A DNA stretch of 64,000 nucleotides from 'Nostoc azollae' 0708 (GCF_000196515.1 NC_014248.1:5150001-5214000); one strand, 5' to 3'. Counted from the first letter of the stretch, positions 19,960-30,546 are shown. Translations and numbers: made by a program. Notes: generated by a model from the sequence alone, not told the origin.

Positions 19960-20506
19960 ACCACCAAATTTAATACAGTTATGTTTTGATCTTAACATCT
20001 GATGTGCATCTTTGCTGTCGGATAGGAAAGGAAAGCAGAATTCATCCAGTCAAAATTTAGTAAGAATCATCAGGCAAGGCTATTGTGAATTAGGGCTAGT
20101 ACAGTTAATTATATCTTCGGGTATGATTAACCGTTTAGGTTCAGTCCTTGAGGAACAGCTAAGTATTCCCACAGCATTTATCGATTCTTATCTATCTGCA
20201 ATTATTAGTTATACCCAACTCGGAGCAATTTATTTTTCTCCACAATTAACTTTAGGTGGGACTGGTATAGTTGCTATTCCTGATTAAGAAGATACCCATA
20301 TTCTAGAAACGGTACTTGCAGGTAAGGCTGATATTTTGATTATAGTCAAGTTTAAAGATTTTATTTCTAATAAAACACGCATTATTAAGGCAGCTAAACA
20401 CCTCTTTTATACTGCATCTAATCATGCTGTTCATATTATACATCATCATTTGAGGATGGAATAGTTACCTCAGGATAGTATCACAGAATTTGAGCATTTT
20501 AAATAA
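19960..20506 (+). pseudogene. PIN-domain nuclease (VapC-like) remnant
   Basis: Pieces line up with a PIN domain: LCFDLNI near 19978 (first acidic residue), LLSDRKGKQNSSSQNLVRII, LSIPTAFIDSYLSAIISYTQ, IPD*EDTHILETVLAGKADI (the central acidic pair, with a stop TAA at about 20285), then KFKDFISNKTRIIK and a C-terminal ASNHAVHIIHHHLRMEW*. Such proteins are ribonuclease toxins of type II toxin-antitoxin pairs or related RNases. Stops and frame changes inactivate it. No antitoxin gene is recognised beside it. Confidence 0.55.
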
Positions 20507-20519
20507 AAAAAATCGCTGA

Positions 20520-22399
20520 AACATGGTTTGGTCAATGCACCAAAAAATTGGGAATATTTGAGAGCATTTTTATAATTCTTGCTAATAAAACATCTACCAA
20601 TATTGTGCTGTATATAAATTTCTTGCATCGTTATTGTTTGACTTGCAAATTCATCAAGCAGCATTTGTTATAATTCATCCAGAGGACGTGATAACTCAAA
20701 CAAAAATGGTTGTCTAAGAATAGCTGCATTATATTCAACAGAAGGGACACCCTGATTGTACTTACAACTTTCTTTTGCCATTACCTCTTTCATAATTTCA
20801 TAGCCTTTGAAGTGCTTGCTTACAAAAAATATTAAGTAATAACTAGTACATTTTCTGTTTTCATGTTTAAAGAAAGAGCTTTAAACATATTCAAACTGCA
20901 TGTCTTGTAAAGCTTCACAAATTCTATAATTATTAAGTCTGTTTCTTGTAGTTTAGGTTTAACTCATTCTAAATAATTACCTAATTTATCTACTCTATTT
21001 CCCTCAAGAATTACATTATTATTTTATTCAAATACCTTATTACCTACATCCATATTAATGCGATTATAGTTAAAAAAGAATATACAATCACAGCCTTAAT
21101 TTTCTCTAGAAACTGAGCAAATAAGATCCAAAGATAATCCATTAGAGACGTCCGAAAATTTACAAAGGAGTCTGTGTCTAGCTTTTCACAGTGTTAGGAT
21201 TAGGAAAGAGCCAAGGAAAGAAGCAGGGTTGGGAATAGTTACGGATAGTTCCTATCCATGAAGATGTTGATGACAAATTCATAACTGACCTCATATCCAT
21301 AACATTTATGAAATGGGCAACACTCATGAACCAATTCCTAATGTGAATAAACCAAAAATAGTAAGAATTACTTGTGACTAAATTGGGGAATCCAGGGGAA
21401 ATCTTTCTTGAGGTACCCGGAATATTTTTACAAGTCTAATGACATGTGCAACAAAAATACCCTTGTTGGAAAACTCTTTGTTTCATGCCTTTTGTTCTGA
21501 GTGGCCATGGCATAATCCCTATCATGTTTTTCTACCTGTTCAAGGAGACTAGGAGGGAAAACATCTCGTAATATCTCTAGTCAGTAATGAAATGTGTCCT
21601 TTGCTTCCGTTTTCCATATACAGCAATGCAAACCTAAAACCTCAAATATTGGCATTGTCCTCCAATAGAATAAGCATAGACATACCTCTTCTTTTTTCTT
21701 TTATCTCTAGTTTCCCTTTCCCCCCTGCTCCTTTCTGATTTATACCTATCTTTTTACTTTCTATGTCACCTTGAAGTTTTTTATGCTACATTCCACATTG
21801 GGCTAACAAGTCTTGAAACTGATGGTTAGTTATTCCCAGTATTTATTTTGTACGATGTTGATATTCTTAAATATAGTTAATTTAGTGGATTTTTCCTTTT
21901 CCTACACCCTCAAAATTCCCTTCTACCATTTTTTTCACACCAAGTTAATTTTCCTGACAGGTCTTTTGTATCCACAGGGGTCTAGAAAAAATAATGTAGG
22001 AACAAAATTTAGCTGATTAAACGCTTTAACAAAATTTTCCCCTACCTCATGGTTTATCACTTCTGGGTTATATTTTAAATTATCAATACCAGGAATTTTA
22101 CTTATAGCTTCTTGGAAAGAATTGGTATATTCAGGATTGGCATCCTTAAATAAGGTTTTCAGCATATTTCGCATATCTGGATCAGCAATTGCTGTTTCTA
22201 AAACTTTAATTGGTGTTGACTTTGCTCCATACTTATATATACCTAGACCGGAGAAAAGGTCTATGTAGGCAATCTTAGAACCTGCTTTTTTAGCAGTAGG
22301 CATAATTACTTTTACCCAAGCCCAAGAATATTTATCAAGAATTCTTGCTTCTACTAAAAATTGCTCTTTCTGTTCATCAAAAAAGGAATGGTTACTCAT
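20520..22399 (-). pseudogene. tcmP: Three-Cys-motif partner protein TcmP, split by an insertion
   Basis: The N-terminal third (22399-21965) is clean: FFDEQKEQFLVEARILDKYS, KIAYIDLFSGLGIYKYGAKS (a methyltransferase-like glycine motif), and VPTLFFLDPCGYK. Then comes an 0.82 kb element. Beyond it the gene resumes with stops: FNYNRINMDVGNKVFE, HFKGYEIMKEVMAKESC, FELSRPLDEL*, QTITMQEIYIQHNIGRCFIS. This order is that of TcmP, a Rossmann-fold protein often encoded beside phage Gp37/DUF5131 (three-Cys) genes. No partner gene is left here. The 3' end converges on the PIN remnant. Confidence 0.7.
21146..21964. mobile_element. Unclassified insertion sequence, copy A (inside tcmP)
   Basis: Highly similar along its whole length to 31647-32469, in the same orientation. 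The ends are related as imperfect inverted repeats: agacgtccgaaaatt on the left, agacctgtcaggaaaatt as the complement of the right end. Minus-strand readings give transposase-like scraps (SKKIGINQKGAGGKGKLEIK, VKIFRVPQERFPLDSP) with many stops. So this is a dead DDE-type IS or a derived non-autonomous copy. Its family is not settled. Confidence 0.6.
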
Positions 22400-22539
22400 A
22401 GGTAATGTTTTTATCTATACTGGAACTATAGTAATTTCTAAATTACTCAATGTCTAGAACTGACACAGAAGGGTTTTAGACTTTCTACCTTGACTTATAA
22501 TTGATCAAATAACTGCAAACATATCTTAGGCATGAAACT

Positions 22540-25422
22540 GTGACCGAAACTGGAAAATACAAAGATACCGTCAACTTACCCAAAACTAACTTCGATATGC
22601 GGGCTAACGCAATCAAGCGCGAACCCGAAATCCAAAAATTCTGGGAGGAAAACAACATTTATTCTCGCCTTTCTGAAGAAAACTCCGGCGAATTATTTAT
22701 ACTGCACGATGGTCCTCCCTATGCTAACGGTCAGTTGCATATTGGTCATGCCTTAAATAAGATTCTCAAAGATATTATTAACCGTTACCAATTGTTCAAA
22801 GGTAGTAAAATCTGCTATATCCCTGGATGGGATTGTCACGGACTGCCGATTGAGTTGAAAGTTCTGCAAAATATGAAACAGGCAGAACGGCAAAATCTCA
22901 CACCTTTACAATTGCGACAAAAGGCGAAAGAGTTCGCACTGAAGACAGTGGATGAACAGCGGGAAAGCTTTAAACGGTACGGTGTTTGGGGTGATTGGGA
23001 TCATCCTTATTTAACCCTGAAGCCAGAATATGAAGCCGCGCAAATTGGCGTTTTTGGGGAAATGTTCCTCAAAGGTTATATTTATCGCGGTTTAAAGCCT
23101 GTTCACTGGAGTCCTAGTTCTAAAACAGCTTTGGCTGAAGCGGAGTTAGAATATCCTGAAGGTCACGTTTCTCGTAGTATTTACACCGCTTTTCCGGTAA
23201 CAAAGGTTGCCGAAGGGTTAAAATCTAGTTTGGATGGTCTCTTGCCTGATTTGGGCGTGGCTGTGTGGACTACTACTCCTTGGACTATTCCGGGTAATTT
23301 GGCTGTGGCTGTGAATGGTGCGTTGGAATATGCTGTGGTGGAGGTGTCACGCACAGACACAGCGATGCAGAGAGGATTTAAGTATCTGATTGTTGCGGCT
23401 GAGTTAGTGGAAAGGTTGGTTGCGATTTTGGATGCTGAGTTAACGGTAAAGGCAACTTTCCCTGGCAAAGATTTGGAACATACTACTTACCGTCATCCTT
23501 TGTTTGACCGTGAAAGTCAGGTGGTGGTTGGTGGTGATTATATCACTACTGATTCGGGTACAGGGTTGGTTCATACTGCTCCTGGTCATGGTCAAGAGGA
23601 TTATATTGTCGGTCAGCGTTATGGTTTACCGATTCTTGCACCTGTCGATGGTAGTGGTAATTTCACTGATGATGCTGGTAAATTTTCTGGGTTAAATGTT
23701 TTGAGTGAGGGGAATCAAGCGATTATTGATGCTTTGACGGAAGTGGGTTCTCTGTTGAAGGAGGAAGCCTATCCTCACAAGTATCCTTATGATTGGAGAA
23801 CGAAGAAACCAACTATTTTCCGGGCTACTGAACAATGGTTTGCTTCTGTGGCAGGATTTAGGGAAGATGCTTTAAAGGCTATTTCATCTGTGCGTTGGAT
23901 TCCCCCACAAGGTGAGAATAGAATTACACCAATGGTTGCAGAACGTTCTGATTGGTGTATATCTCGTCAACGGACTTGGGGTGTTCCCATTCCCGTATTC
24001 TATGATGAGGAAACGGGGGAAGCTTTGCTAAATACGGAAACTATTAACTACGTTCAATCTATCTTTGCTGAAAAGGGTTCTGATGCTTGGTGGGATTTGT
24101 CGGTGGAGGAGTTGTTACCGGAAACATATCGTCACAATGGCAAAACTTACCGCAGAGGTACAGACACTATGGATGTCTGGTTTGATTCTGGTTCTTCTTG
24201 GGCAGCGGTGGCGAAACAAAGGCCAGAGTTAGGTTATCCTGTGGATATGTATTTAGAAGGTTCTGACCAACACCGAGGATGGTTTCAGTCAAGTTTGTTG
24301 ACCAGTGTGGCAGTGAATGGTATTGCACCTTACAAAACAGTTTTAACTCATGGTTTCGTCTTGGATGAACAAGGACGGAAAATGAGTAAGTCTGTAGGAA
24401 ATGTGGTTGATCCCCAAGTTATCATCAATGGTGGTAGTAACCAGAATCAACAACCAGCTTATGGTGCTGATGTTTTGCGGTTGTGGGTGTCATCGGTAGA
24501 TTATTCTGGTGATGTGCGTTTGGGTAGTAAGATCATCAAGCAATTAGCTGATGTTAGGAATAAGATTCGCAATACTGCACGGTTTTTGTTGGGTAGTTTG
24601 CATGATTTTGACCCAAAACAGGATGGTGTAGCGTTTGATGATTTACCAGATTTGGATAAGTATATGCTGCACCGCATCCGTGAGGTGTTTAATGAGGTGA
24701 CGGAAGCTTTTGACAGTTTCCAGTTTTTCCGCTTTTTCCAAACTGTGCAGAATTTCTGTGTTGTGGATTTGTCGAATTTTTATTTAGATGTTGCGAAGGA
24801 TAGATTGTATATCAGTGCTGCTGATAGTTTCCGTCGTCGTAGTTGTCAAACGGTGTTGCAGATTGCTTTGGAGAATTTAGCGAGAGCGATCGCACCAGTT
24901 TTGTGTCATACTGCTGAAGATATTTGGCAGTTTATCCCCTACAAAACACCTTATAAATCAGTATTTGAGGCTGGTTGGGTGCAGGTAGATGATGAATGGG
25001 AAAATGAAGATTTAGCAGAATTTTGGGATACTCTGCGTTCACTCCGCACCGATGTTAACAAAGTGATTGAACAAGCGCGGGTAGAAAAATTAATCGGTTC
25101 TTCCCTGGAAGCAAAGGTTTTACTGCATATCCCTCACAAACAGTTGTGGGAAGCTATCAAAGCCTTTAACCCTGTGAAGGGTAACGGTATTGATAAACTG
25201 CGATATTTATTGCTGACTTCCCAAGTGGAAATTTTAGACTCTAATGAGAAAATGGCAGGATTGAAATATTCCACGCAAACAGAAGACTGGACTATAGGAA
25301 TAGTAAACGCAGATGGACAGAAGTGCGATCGCTGTTGGAACTATTCTACCCATGTTGGTGAATCTGAAGAACATCCCTTATTGTGTGAACGCTGTATTCC
25401 CGCTTTAGCTGGTGAGTTTTAA
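22540..25422 (+). CDS. ileS: Isoleucyl-tRNA synthetase
   Basis: A 960-residue class I synthetase. HIGH motif in DGPPYANGQLHIGHALNKIL (about 57-76), CP1 editing domain with TTTPWTIPGN, KMSKS in QGRKMSKSVGN, an anticodon-binding helical region, and a C-terminal zinc ribbon with CDRCWNYS and CERC. It charges tRNA-Ile with isoleucine and edits valine. The start is GTG at 22540: the nearby ATG at 22532 meets a stop after three codons, and the GTG reading gives the usual TETGKYKDTVNLPKTNFDMR. Intact and normal length. Confidence 0.97.
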   Translation: MTETGKYKDTVNLPKTNFDMRANAIKREPEIQKFWEENNIYSRLSEENSGELFILHDGPPYANGQLHIGHALNKILKDIINRYQLFKGSKICYIPGWDCHGLPIELKVLQNMKQAERQNLTPLQLRQKAKEFALKTVDEQRESFKRYGVWGDWDHPYLTLKPEYEAAQIGVFGEMFLKGYIYRGLKPVHWSPSSKTALAEAELEYPEGHVSRSIYTAFPVTKVAEGLKSSLDGLLPDLGVAVWTTTPWTIPGNLAVAVNGALEYAVVEVSRTDTAMQRGFKYLIVAAELVERLVAILDAELTVKATFPGKDLEHTTYRHPLFDRESQVVVGGDYITTDSGTGLVHTAPGHGQEDYIVGQRYGLPILAPVDGSGNFTDDAGKFSGLNVLSEGNQAIIDALTEVGSLLKEEAYPHKYPYDWRTKKPTIFRATEQWFASVAGFREDALKAISSVRWIPPQGENRITPMVAERSDWCISRQRTWGVPIPVFYDEETGEALLNTETINYVQSIFAEKGSDAWWDLSVEELLPETYRHNGKTYRRGTDTMDVWFDSGSSWAAVAKQRPELGYPVDMYLEGSDQHRGWFQSSLLTSVAVNGIAPYKTVLTHGFVLDEQGRKMSKSVGNVVDPQVIINGGSNQNQQPAYGADVLRLWVSSVDYSGDVRLGSKIIKQLADVRNKIRNTARFLLGSLHDFDPKQDGVAFDDLPDLDKYMLHRIREVFNEVTEAFDSFQFFRFFQTVQNFCVVDLSNFYLDVAKDRLYISAADSFRRRSCQTVLQIALENLARAIAPVLCHTAEDIWQFIPYKTPYKSVFEAGWVQVDDEWENEDLAEFWDTLRSLRTDVNKVIEQARVEKLIGSSLEAKVLLHIPHKQLWEAIKAFNPVKGNGIDKLRYLLLTSQVEILDSNEKMAGLKYSTQTEDWTIGIVNADGQKCDRCWNYSTHVGESEEHPLLCERCIPALAGEF

Positions 25423-25437
25423 AATACGTTAAAAATT

Positions 25438-25472
25438 AATGTAGAGATATTTCCTAAAACGTCTCTACATTA
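25438..25472 (+). terminator. Hairpin after ileS
   Basis: taatgtagaga pairs exactly with tctctacatta across a 13-base loop, 16 bases past the ileS stop. No long T run follows, but the position suits transcript termination. The arm shares tctctac with the palindrome at 4498-4525. Confidence 0.5.
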
Positions 25473-25493
25473 ATTTAAAAGTTCATTGGCTTA

Positions 25494-25647
25494 ACTAGTA
25501 CCGCCGTGAATTCAAAATGCTTCTTTCAGAAGAGCTACCCTAATAAAATATCTCCTTCGGAGACGCTACGCAAACAAAATTCAAAATGAATACAGTGTAA
25601 TCTTTTCAGAGATTTGGAATGGTTTATTTACGCTGTATTGTGCTAGC
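25494..25647. repeat. Dispersed repeat, copy 1
   Basis: Begins actagtaccgccgtgaattc and ends ggtttatttacgctgtattg. It matches, in reverse orientation, 52971-53126. Shared blocks: aaaatgcttctttcagaag, aaaattcaaaatg, cttttcagagatttggaat. Ends show an imperfect inverted repeat (ccgccgtgaat / tttacgctgta), typical of a miniature transposable element. Confidence 0.75.
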
Positions 25648-25826
25648 TATAAACACTATTTGGAATTGGTACCAATACTGCTCAATTAAAGTTGAATACC
25701 CCTTTGGAAGAATTAACATCTATCTAACTAGCTCTATCTAAAGATAGATACACTCTCAGTATTCAGAGTCTACATTAGCTAGTACTAGGAGGCTGGGAGA
25801 TCAAAATATATTATATTATTATAATA

Positions 25827-26571
25827 TCTGAAAAGCCAAAACTAGAGGATCAATTCTTATGTCAAGAAGCCGCCAGAAGTCTATCTGAACCACTAGAGGA
25901 AGTAGAACAAATAAATGTAGAAGTCCAAACGGATATTGGGAAAATATTTCAGGGAAGAGTAGATGGAGTTTCCCTTGCAGGTCAAGGATGGGTGGTACAA
26001 AAGAAAATCCGTATCCAAGAAATTAATCTGCAAACAGATAATATTATTGTTGATCCTTTAAGTGTTATTTTAGGTCAAATTAAACTCAATACCCCAGTAA
26101 ATGCCAATATTCGTATTGTTCTCACGGAAGCAGATATTAACTACGCTTTGACCTCAGATATGATTAGCGGCTTAGTGAAAAAATTCAGGTTGAATGTAGA
26201 TGGAGAGATTGTCAGTTTTGAACCATCAGAAATGCAAATATTGCTCACCGGTGATGGGAAACTTGAATTTCAAGGTTAAATCTGGATTAAAGAAAAGGAA
26301 GATACTCACATTTTAGGTTATCATGTGATCGCTCATCTACGCACTCAAACCAAACCTCCCATGCTGGAAAGTTTTCGCTGTACGGAAGGAGAAGGAACTA
26401 GAATGGAATTAATTGCCGCCGCCATAGAAAAAGTTAGAGAAATTATTAATTTACCATCTTTTGAGTGGGAAAACATGGTCTTTTATATTAAAGAGATGGA
26501 AATACAAAAGAGTAATTTAATACTCATACTTGAAGCGCACGTTAGGCAAATTCCCTCACGAGAAACAAAAG
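25827..26571 (+). pseudogene. DUF2993 (LmeA-like) protein, truncated
   Basis: Continuous reading from KPKLEDQFLCQEAARSLSEP through INVEVQTDIGKIFQGRVDGV, IRIQEINLQTDNIIVDPLSV and LTEADINYALTSDMISGLVK to KLEFQG, a TAA at 26277, and on through AAAIEKVREIINLPSFEWEN to LILILEAHVRQIPS. This is the DUF2993 fold, an envelope/lipid-related family common in cyanobacteria. No start codon is found in frame, one stop interrupts, and the 3' end runs into IS66-like sequence. Confidence 0.7.
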
Positions 26572-26577
26572 GTATAC

Positions 26578-28011
26578 CCTGAATACTTCGGGGGAAGAAG
26601 CTATTCAGGCATCCATGAGCACCCAAAAGGATTGAGAGCAGATTTTTCGTCAAAAACAGTCGCCAAACAGGGAATATTCCCAACCTTAGAAATGCGGTCA
26701 CGAATATATTCAGAAAAGCTAATTCCCAACTTACGAGTAGTAGGACCAAGAGACATAAAAGTATCCCAAGCCTGAGTCCCTTCGAGAGTCTGAGTGGCAT
26801 CACTAATATTGCCTCGCTGCACCATAGTTCTAGCACCTAACTCAGCCGGGTTATTGTGCAAAGGTAATTCAGGATGCTCTAAAACATAAAGCAACTCAGA
26901 AATTTTGACCAGAGTTAATGGTTTTCGCTCATCTAATTGTCGATAACCACTGTCAGTGTGGAACAACTTCCAAAACTTATACCGGAGTTTATTTGCTGTT
27001 TGCTGACTGGGAGAATCTTGATCAGGGAGTAAGTCTCGGTAGTAATTCCAGAAATCATCCAGGAATTTATCTAAAACCTTTTGGTGACAAGCAATAAACG
27101 CACTTAACTTCTTATAATTTCTTCCTTCATCTACCCAATAGAAAACGATATTATCAGTCAGTAACTTCAATTGAGGAGCATCATCATAAACCAGACTTTG
27201 CACCACTCACTGGCCAATCAGTTTGTTGATGATAGAAAGCAATAGCTACTGCTTCCATAATCCGAGTCCGTTGTTGTGAACCCAGTTTAGGCAGATGTGT
27301 ATCCAGTAGGGTATGAAACTCTGCCTCACTCAACACAGTTTCTTGAGGTAATACTTGGAGAGTATTTCTCCATTTAGTTGGTAGTTGAAAATGCTCCAGC
27401 AAGTCAAAATTCTCTAGGAACTCTAACAAGTTACCTTGGGTCATGTTACCCCCATAGTACAAGCTGATAATCAGGGTTTTTATTCCTAAACCGAATTCTC
27501 CCTCATAACCCCAAGGAGGTTCTACCAAATAGGTTTTTCCTTCTCATGGTGAGTAGTATTTCTCTTTCCGGAATAGTACGTTATCGGTTGCCAGGATGAT
27601 GTCTTGGATGATTACTTCTTCATACCCTTTGAACTGCGCCTCTGCTGGCAGTAATTCTTGGGGATATTCTAGTATTTCTTCTCTGTCTATTTTAATCCGA
27701 GCCTTCTTACTGCCTTTGTTGTCCTTTTTTAGCGTTTGTCGCTCTTTCTCCGATGAGTGATTACTTGTGAAGCCTTTTTGATTCTTGGCTTTTATCTTTG
27801 CCTGACCCTTTTCTCCCTTCAATCGGTTGTTTTCATCTCTTAACCCTTGATTTTCTGCCCGTAATTCTTTAACTTCTAATTGTAACTGCTCTATTAGATT
27901 CAGTAATATCTCTACTTTCTGACCTATGGATTCCTCTGCAATTCCTTTTCGCTCAATGCTTTGGAGCAACTCTGTTTGTGATAAGTCTTTTGCTAAAATT
28001 TTTTGCCTCAT
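26578..28011 (-). pseudogene. IS66-like transposase, broken into three pieces
   Basis: The N-terminal piece (28011-27544) is a coiled-coil LNLIEQLQLEVKELRAENQG with a basic Lys-rich stretch, ending in a stop. The middle piece (27528-27184) includes GGNMTQGNLLEFLENFDLLE. The last piece (27206-26601) has DDAPQLKLLTDNIVFYWVDE, ELPLHNNPAELGARTMVQRG and WDTFMSLGPTTRKLGISFSE. The HNNPAELG block corresponds to the DNNLAER region of IS66 transposases. Two frame breaks near 27540 and 27200 kill it. The element probably truncated the DUF2993 gene. Confidence 0.7.
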
Positions 28012-28203
28012 GTCTCATATTTTATAACGCCCTGTGTCCCACCCTCAACTTTTTCTTTTTTTTCTCTTACCCCTACTTATTGCGCCGATACAACTAACTA
28101 TACTTTATGACAATTAAGGCTTACTATAGTAAACAGTAAATGTTAATAAATTGAAAATGATGTAAATTAGTTAAAACTTTCTCACCTCTACAACCTAGTT
28201 TAT

Positions 28204-29913
28204 TTGACAATGAAATTCATGCAAGAATATGATGTCGTAATTATCGGTGCAGGACACAATGGTTTAGTTTGTGCTGCTTATTTACTCAAAGCGGGTTATA
28301 GTGTCCTGCTACTAGAAAAGCGCCCTGTTCCTGGAGGTGCAGCCACAACCGAAGAATGTATACCAGACAAAGCACCGGGGTTTAAATTTAACTTGTGTGC
28401 TATTGACCATGAATTTATTCATTTGGGTCCAGTTGTTGAAGAGTTAGAACTAACGAAACACGGTTTAGAATATCTAGAATGTGACCCAGTTGTTTTCTGT
28501 CCCCATCCTGATGGTAAATATTTCTTAGCTCATAAATCTTTAGAAAAAACCTGTACAGAAATTGCTCGTTATAACGAACGAGACGCCAAAAAATATGCTG
28601 AATTTACAGACTATTGGCAACGGGCAATTAATGCCATGATTCCCATGTTTAATGCCCCACCAAAATCAATTATAGATATTTTTGGTAACTACAACATTCA
28701 AAAAGTCAAAGACTTATTTTCAGTCGTTGGTTCTCCATCCAAAAGCCTTGACTTTGTGCGTACCATGTTGAATAGTGCAGAAGATATTCTCAATGAGTGG
28801 TTTGATGAAGAATTTTTGAAAGCGCCACTGGCCAGATTAGCTTCAGAACTGGGTGCGCCACCTTCACAAAAAAACCTGGCAATTGGTGTCATGATGATGT
28901 CCATGCGTCATAATCCCGGTATGGCTAGACCACGGGGAGGCACAGGTGCATTGGTGCAAGCATTGGTGAATTTAGTCACAAGCAAAGGTGGCGTAATTCT
29001 TACAGACCAGCACGTGGAAAAAGTTTTAATTGATGATGCAAAAGCTGTGGGTGTGCGGGTGGCAGGTGGTCAAGAATATCGAGCTAAATATGGAGTAATT
29101 TCTAATATTGATGCTCAACGTTTGTTTTTACAAATGACTGATAAAAGTGATATTGATGCAGTTGATTCTGATTTATGGGAAAGATTAGAACGCCGCATCA
29201 TTAACAACAATGAAACTATCATGAAGATAGATTTAGCTTTAGATGAACCTCTACATTTTCCCCACCATGATCATAAAGATGAATATCTCACTGGTTCGAT
29301 CTTAATTGCTGATTCTATGAATCATGTAGAACAGGCTCATAGCAAATGTACATTAGGAGAAATTCCCGATTCTGACCCATCAATGTATGTGGTCATGCCC
29401 AGCTTCCTTGATCCCAGTTTAGCACCTCCAGGTAAACATACAGTGTGGATTGAATTTTTTGGACCTTATCAAATTGCAGGTGCAGAAGGTACAGGTTTAA
29501 AAGGTACAGGTTGGACTGATGAATTGAAAAATAAAGTTGCAGATAGGGTAGTAGACAAACTAGCAACTTATTCACCAAATTTGAAAACTTCAATTATAGC
29601 TAGAAGGGTAGAAAGTCCAGCAGAATTAGGAGAAAGATTAGGTGCTTACAAAGGAAATTATTATCATATTGATATGACTATGGATCAAATGATATTTTTC
29701 CGACCTTTGCCAGAATTAGCTAACTACAAAACCCCCATTGACAATCTCTTTTTAACTGGTGCAGGTACACACCCCGGTGGTTCAATTTCAGGAATGCCAG
29801 GACGCAATTGTGCGAGGGTATTTTTGCAGAATAAGCACCCAATTACTCAGACTTTGAAGGATGCGGGTAATTCGATAAAGTCTACTGTAGAGTCGGTATT
29901 TGGTATTAGATAG
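28204..29913 (+). CDS. crtO: CrtO-type beta-carotene ketolase
   Basis: A 569-residue FAD-dependent oxidoreductase of the phytoene-desaturase superfamily. N-terminal dinucleotide fold YDVVIIGAGHNGLVCAAYLL (about 8-27), then LEKRPVPGGAATTEE. The C-terminal FAD-closing motif is NLFLTGAGTHPGGSISGMPG. Overall it matches the cyanobacterial CrtO family (ketolation of beta-carotene to echinenone), a photoprotective pigment step; CrtO is distinct from CrtW. ATG at 28210 and a few internal Met codons could also serve, but MKFMQEYDVVII is a reasonable N-terminus. It is followed by its own hairpin terminator. Confidence 0.82.
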   Translation: MTMKFMQEYDVVIIGAGHNGLVCAAYLLKAGYSVLLLEKRPVPGGAATTEECIPDKAPGFKFNLCAIDHEFIHLGPVVEELELTKHGLEYLECDPVVFCPHPDGKYFLAHKSLEKTCTEIARYNERDAKKYAEFTDYWQRAINAMIPMFNAPPKSIIDIFGNYNIQKVKDLFSVVGSPSKSLDFVRTMLNSAEDILNEWFDEEFLKAPLARLASELGAPPSQKNLAIGVMMMSMRHNPGMARPRGGTGALVQALVNLVTSKGGVILTDQHVEKVLIDDAKAVGVRVAGGQEYRAKYGVISNIDAQRLFLQMTDKSDIDAVDSDLWERLERRIINNNETIMKIDLALDEPLHFPHHDHKDEYLTGSILIADSMNHVEQAHSKCTLGEIPDSDPSMYVVMPSFLDPSLAPPGKHTVWIEFFGPYQIAGAEGTGLKGTGWTDELKNKVADRVVDKLATYSPNLKTSIIARRVESPAELGERLGAYKGNYYHIDMTMDQMIFFRPLPELANYKTPIDNLFLTGAGTHPGGSISGMPGRNCARVFLQNKHPITQTLKDAGNSIKSTVESVFGIR

Positions 29914-29928
29914 TTATAACTGAGATAT

Positions 29929-29958
29929 AGGGTGCGTTACATAACGTTAACGCACCTA
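29929..29958 (+). terminator. Terminator after crtO
   Basis: gggtgcgtta pairs with taacgcacct across a short loop and is followed by attttta. The gggtgcgtta half-site is also the arm of the foldback interrupted by IS5 near 13 kb, so a repeat has probably been adopted as a terminator. Confidence 0.65.
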
Positions 29959-30098
29959 TTTTTATAGGTTATAGGTTTGTAAATTTGTAAGGATTCAGGG
30001 CAGATTGGATTTTTGTCATGGATAAAGGCCCACCAGCCGATAAAATTACCCTGTCTGAGTACCAAAAAATTAGAGTAGATACTAATTAAGATATTGAT

Positions 30099-30139
30099 TC
30101 GGCAGAGAAATTCATTTTCTCTTAAAAGCTGTCTGCCGA
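30099..30139. repeat. Hairpin tcggcaga / tctgccga
   Basis: A perfect 8-base stem with a 25-base loop, followed by tttatt. It could be a terminator of a lost gene or a repeat remnant. Confidence 0.4.
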
Positions 30140-30546
30140 TTTATTCACGTTAATTTTATACATTGAAGATATTAACTCCAAAACTTTATGTACTGTATTT
30201 TTACTAATGTCGGTAAGCCTAACACATAACAAATAAAGATATTATTAAGTTGAGATAAAAACTTGCTGAAGTTTTGGTAATATGTGTTTGCTTTTGCTTT
30301 TAAAGGAAAAATCAAACTTTTTCCCTAAACCAATCTACACTACATAATAAATTAAAAATCACAAAGTAATCAGTATTGATTCCTATGTAGTACCGAGTTA
30401 AAAAATAATTTTGAGAGGATGTTTATGGAAAACTCGGATACCGAAGGGTATTCTCAATCCCAGATCTAAAATTGTATGACTTGTTACCGATGACAAAAGG
30501 GACATAAATCTGATGAAATAAAGATAATGTTGTCCACACTGTAATC

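Larger units (their letters stand above)
25423..25826. other. Spacer after ileS with hairpin and mobile repeat
   Basis: Holds a hairpin (25438-25472), repeat copy 1 (25494-25647) and AT-rich sequence leading to the DUF2993 remnant. No gene is supported. Confidence 0.5.
29914..30546. other. Spacer between crtO and the saccharopine dehydrogenase-like gene
   Basis: 633 bases without a gene. Contains the crtO terminator, a second hairpin (30099-30139), and AT-rich sequence. A scrap reading MDKGPPADKITLSEYQKIRV near 30018-30080 may be a residue of a lost gene (too short to name). Confidence 0.45.
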
